From Deltaproteobacteria bacterium (GTDB lineage: Bacteria > Desulfobacterota > Desulfobulbia > Desulfobulbales > VMSU01): 14,063 nt of DNA. Under the pieces are notes generated by a model, which ran no database searches, had not been told where the DNA came from, and saw only the letters and a program-made list of their open reading frames with translations. The stretch covers positions 1-14,063 of the forward strand of contig JAJYJA010000057.1 of NCBI GenBank assembly GCA_021789795.1, written 5' to 3'. Of this stretch, positions 12,177 to 14,063 are shown piece after piece (within the stretch, counting starts at the first letter, position 1; each line of letters begins with the position of its first letter). The translations under genes and the position numbers were made by a program.

Positions 12177-13730
12177 CTATTCTAGCGCCGATAGCGCGAT
12201 TTCCTGAAAGGCGGCCGGCAACTCCGCCGCCAACTCCGAGGCCAAGAACCCACCCCGGCCTAAGCCCCTGGCCAGGCGGTCGGCGGCCAGGCCGTGCGCG
12301 TAGGCCCCCAGGCCGGCGGCGGCGAACGGCTCCAGGCCCTGGGCCAGCAAGGCCCCGATTACCCCGGCCAGGACATCGCCCATGCCGCCGCTGGCCAGAC
12401 CCGCGTTGCCGGTCGGGTTGACCGCCAGGCGCCCGTCCGGGGCGGCGATCACCGTCCCCGCCCCCTTGAGCAGCACCACCACCCCCTGCTCCCTGGCCAG
12501 GGCGGCGGCCACCCCCAGCCGGTCGGCCTGCACCTCGGCGACGGCCAACCCCGTAAGCCGGGCCATCTCGCCGGGATGGGGGGTCAGCACCCGCACCATT
12601 CCGGCGGGCGCCGCCGGCAGCTTGCCAGCCAGGCAGTTCAAGGCGTCGGCATCGATCACCGAGGGCAGGATCAGCTCCTGGTAGAGCCGGGCGACCAGGG
12701 TCGCGGTGCCCTCCTCCAGGCCCAGCCCCGGCCCCAGGACCAAGGCGTCCTTGCCGGACAAGGCCGCCATCAAGGCGGGCAGGTCGTCGGGATTCAGCCA
12801 GTGCTCCGAGGCCAGGGGCACGGTCATGGCCTCCAGCAGGCTGGCCTCGAAGATCGGATTCAACCCCTTGGCCACCCCCAGGGTGACCAGCCCCACCCCG
12901 GAACGCAGGGCGCCGTGGGCGGCAAGCAGGGCGGCGCCGGTCTTGCCCTGGGAACCGGCCACCAGCAGCAGATGCCCGAAGGTGCCCTTGTGCCCGTCCG
13001 CCGGACGAGGGGGCAACAGCCGGGCGGCGGCGGCCAGGTCGAGGAGTTCGGCCTTGATCACCGACTCCCGCACCGCCGCCTCGGGGATGCCGATGTCCAC
13101 TACCTCCAGGCGGCCCACGTACCCCCGGCCCGGGGTGACCACCTGGCCCCGCTTGGCCAGGGCAAAGGTGACGGTCAGTTCGGCCCGCAGGCAGCCCCCC
13201 AGCACCCGGCCCGAATCGCTGTCCAGGCCAGAAGGCATGTCCACCGCCACCACCGGCCGGCCCGCCTGGTTGAGCCGCTCGATCACGGCGGCGAAAGGCC
13301 CGCTGACCGGCCGCGTCAGCCCGGTGCCCAAGAGGGCGTCGACCACGAAATCGACCCGCATAAGCCCCGCCAGGGCCTCGTCCACCTGACCTTCATCGGT
13401 CAGCTCGCGCACCGGCAGGGCGAGCCGCTTAACGATTAGCCAGTTGCTGGCCGTCTCCCCCCGGAGATCGGCGGGCCGGGCCAGGAGGACGATCTCCACC
13501 CGGCAGCCGGCCTGGCTCAGGTATCTGGCGATCACCAGGCCGTCGCCGCCGTTGTTGCCCGGCCCCACCAGCACCAGGGCACTCTGCCCCGCCAGCCGGC
13601 CCCGCCAGCGGCGGATGGCCGCAAACGCGGCCCGGCCGGCGTTCTCCATCAGCACCACCCCGGGGAGGCCGTAGTCGTCGATGGCCCGCCGATCCAAGGC
13701 CCGCATCTCCGCCGCCGTCGCTAGCCTCAT
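12177..13730 (-). CDS. nnr: bifunctional NAD(P)H-hydrate epimerase / ADP-dependent dehydratase
   Basis: The 517-residue cytoplasmic enzyme repairs NAD(P)H damaged by hydration. The N-terminal YjeF/NnrE domain (1 to about 215) epimerises R- and S-NAD(P)HX: GNNGGDG (58-64), DALLGTG (131-137) and DMPSGLDSDSG (164-174) are all intact. The C-terminal ribokinase-like NnrD domain (about 235-510) dehydrates S-NAD(P)HX using ADP: HKGTFGHLLLVAGS (247-260), LTPHPGEMARL (382-392), LLKGAGT (420-426) and NAGLASGGMGDVLAG (442-456), with Asp452 as the likely catalytic base. Length and domain order match E. coli Nnr. The ATG overlaps the rsmD stop (ATGA), and the two-CBS gene follows 11 nt after the stop, giving a three-gene transcription unit. 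Confidence 0.96.
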   Translation of the reverse strand: MRLATAAEMRALDRRAIDDYGLPGVVLMENAGRAAFAAIRRWRGRLAGQSALVLVGPGNNGGDGLVIARYLSQAGCRVEIVLLARPADLRGETASNWLIVKRLALPVRELTDEGQVDEALAGLMRVDFVVDALLGTGLTRPVSGPFAAVIERLNQAGRPVVAVDMPSGLDSDSGRVLGGCLRAELTVTFALAKRGQVVTPGRGYVGRLEVVDIGIPEAAVRESVIKAELLDLAAAARLLPPRPADGHKGTFGHLLLVAGSQGKTGAALLAAHGALRSGVGLVTLGVAKGLNPIFEASLLEAMTVPLASEHWLNPDDLPALMAALSGKDALVLGPGLGLEEGTATLVARLYQELILPSVIDADALNCLAGKLPAAPAGMVRVLTPHPGEMARLTGLAVAEVQADRLGVAAALAREQGVVVLLKGAGTVIAAPDGRLAVNPTGNAGLASGGMGDVLAGVIGALLAQGLEPFAAAGLGAYAHGLAADRLARGLGRGGFLASELAAELPAAFQEIALSALE

Positions 13731-14063
13731 CCGCCCTCACCCCCTTCAAGCCGATAGAACCAAAACCCCGTGTCTCCATAGCGGCGCCGGTCGAAGAGCC
13801 GCAACCGTCCCGCCGTCTCCGGCAGGTGCTCGGCGGCATGATCCTCAAAGACCACCGTCCCGCCCGCGGCCAGCAACCCCTGGGCCAGTAACCCGGTAAG
13901 CAAGCGCTCCGCCCCGTCCTGCCGGTAGGGCGGGTCGAGGAAGATCACCTCGAAGCCCTCGTCCTCCGGGCATCGCCCGCCCCAGGATAAACTTTTCAGC
14001 AGGTCGTGCCGGACGACTAGGGCCTGGCTCGAAAAGCCACAAAGGGCTATGTTTTGCCGGATA
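13727..14063 (-). CDS. rsmD: 16S rRNA (guanine-966-N2)-methyltransferase, C-terminal part
   Basis: The frame is open from the window edge (first full codon 14062-14060) and encodes 111 residues before TGA. It contains FEVIFLDPPYRQDG, the NPPY-type catalytic motif of RsmD, preceded by NIALCGFSSQALVV, which fits the preceding Rossmann segment, and ends in a GTVVFEDHA strand. RsmD methylates G966 of 16S rRNA using SAM. The N-terminal SAM-binding half lies outside the window; E. coli RsmD has about 198 residues, so slightly over half is seen. The GTG at 13948 is internal, not a start. The stop overlaps the nnr ATG by four bases. Confidence 0.85.
   Translation of the reverse strand, partial: IRQNIALCGFSSQALVVRHDLLKSLSWGGRCPEDEGFEVIFLDPPYRQDGAERLLTGLLAQGLLAAGGTVVFEDHAAEHLPETAGRLRLFDRRRYGDTGFWFYRLEGGEGG

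Noticed and set aside
12294..13439. 381-codon + strand open frame opposite nnr
   Set aside because: It is a mirror frame of conserved Nnr sequence, rich in Gly, Gln, His and Pro, with no domain signature.
13845..14042. Minus-strand open frame beside rsmD at the window edge
   Set aside because: The RsmD frame is the one with the FLDPPY motif and continuity to the edge; this frame is Arg/Gly/Pro-rich noise.
1..14063. Mobile elements, CRISPR arrays, tRNA/rRNA genes, prophage, defence or toxin-antitoxin system
   Set aside because: No transposase, terminal repeats, regularly spaced repeats, cloverleaf-like sequence or recognised defence protein was seen; the window is ordinary chromosome with a few unusual genes.

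Overview
The window is a GC-rich, densely packed stretch of bacterial chromosome made almost entirely of housekeeping genes. The gene set (EF-P next to a GenX/EpmA-type ligase, TrmFO instead of TrmA, adenylate kinase with a cysteine-rich zinc lid, a fused PabB-PabC, AcuB-like CBS-ACT protein, fused Nnr) fits a Desulfobacterota/'Deltaproteobacteria' organism, perhaps of the Desulfobulbales type. That placement is inference from gene content and protein style; no rRNA gene is present to confirm it. I see no tRNA, rRNA, CRISPR array, insertion sequence, integrase or phage gene.

Region 1 (1-2151, + strand): a possible tail of an upstream gene, a small hotdog acyl-CoA thioesterase, a terminator-like hairpin, then efp with a heptad-repeat leader, followed 23 nt later by epmA. 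EpmA attaches beta-lysine to EF-P, so target and modifying enzyme are side by side.

Region 2 (2157-7930, - strand): a four-gene run adk > trmFO > M1 peptidase/ChaN/PDZ fusion > uracil-DNA-glycosylase-like protein. The genes overlap by 1, 68 and 4 nt, so they are very probably one operon. The last two are the most unusual genes here: a roughly 1016-residue exported three-domain protein, and a family-4 UDG relative that keeps its four Fe-S cysteines but has altered catalytic motifs and a G-tract-rich proline linker.

Region 3 (7931-9799): a divergent promoter region with a perfect 8-bp dyad touching a consensus -35, a small exported CigR/RcnB-like protein (+), a CBS-CBS-ACT protein (-), and a second divergent control region with a 12-bp direct repeat and candidate promoters in both directions.

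Region 4 (9800-14063): a fused aminodeoxychorismate synthase/lyase (folate synthesis, +), then a minus-strand operon rsmD (cut by the window edge) > nnr (NAD(P)HX repair) > a two-CBS protein. Convergent gene pairs meet with only 5 and 8 nt between stop codons and no obvious terminator. No stretch of 300 bases lacks a gene; the three largest gaps (443-664, 7931-8212, 9518-9799) are described through their regulatory features.
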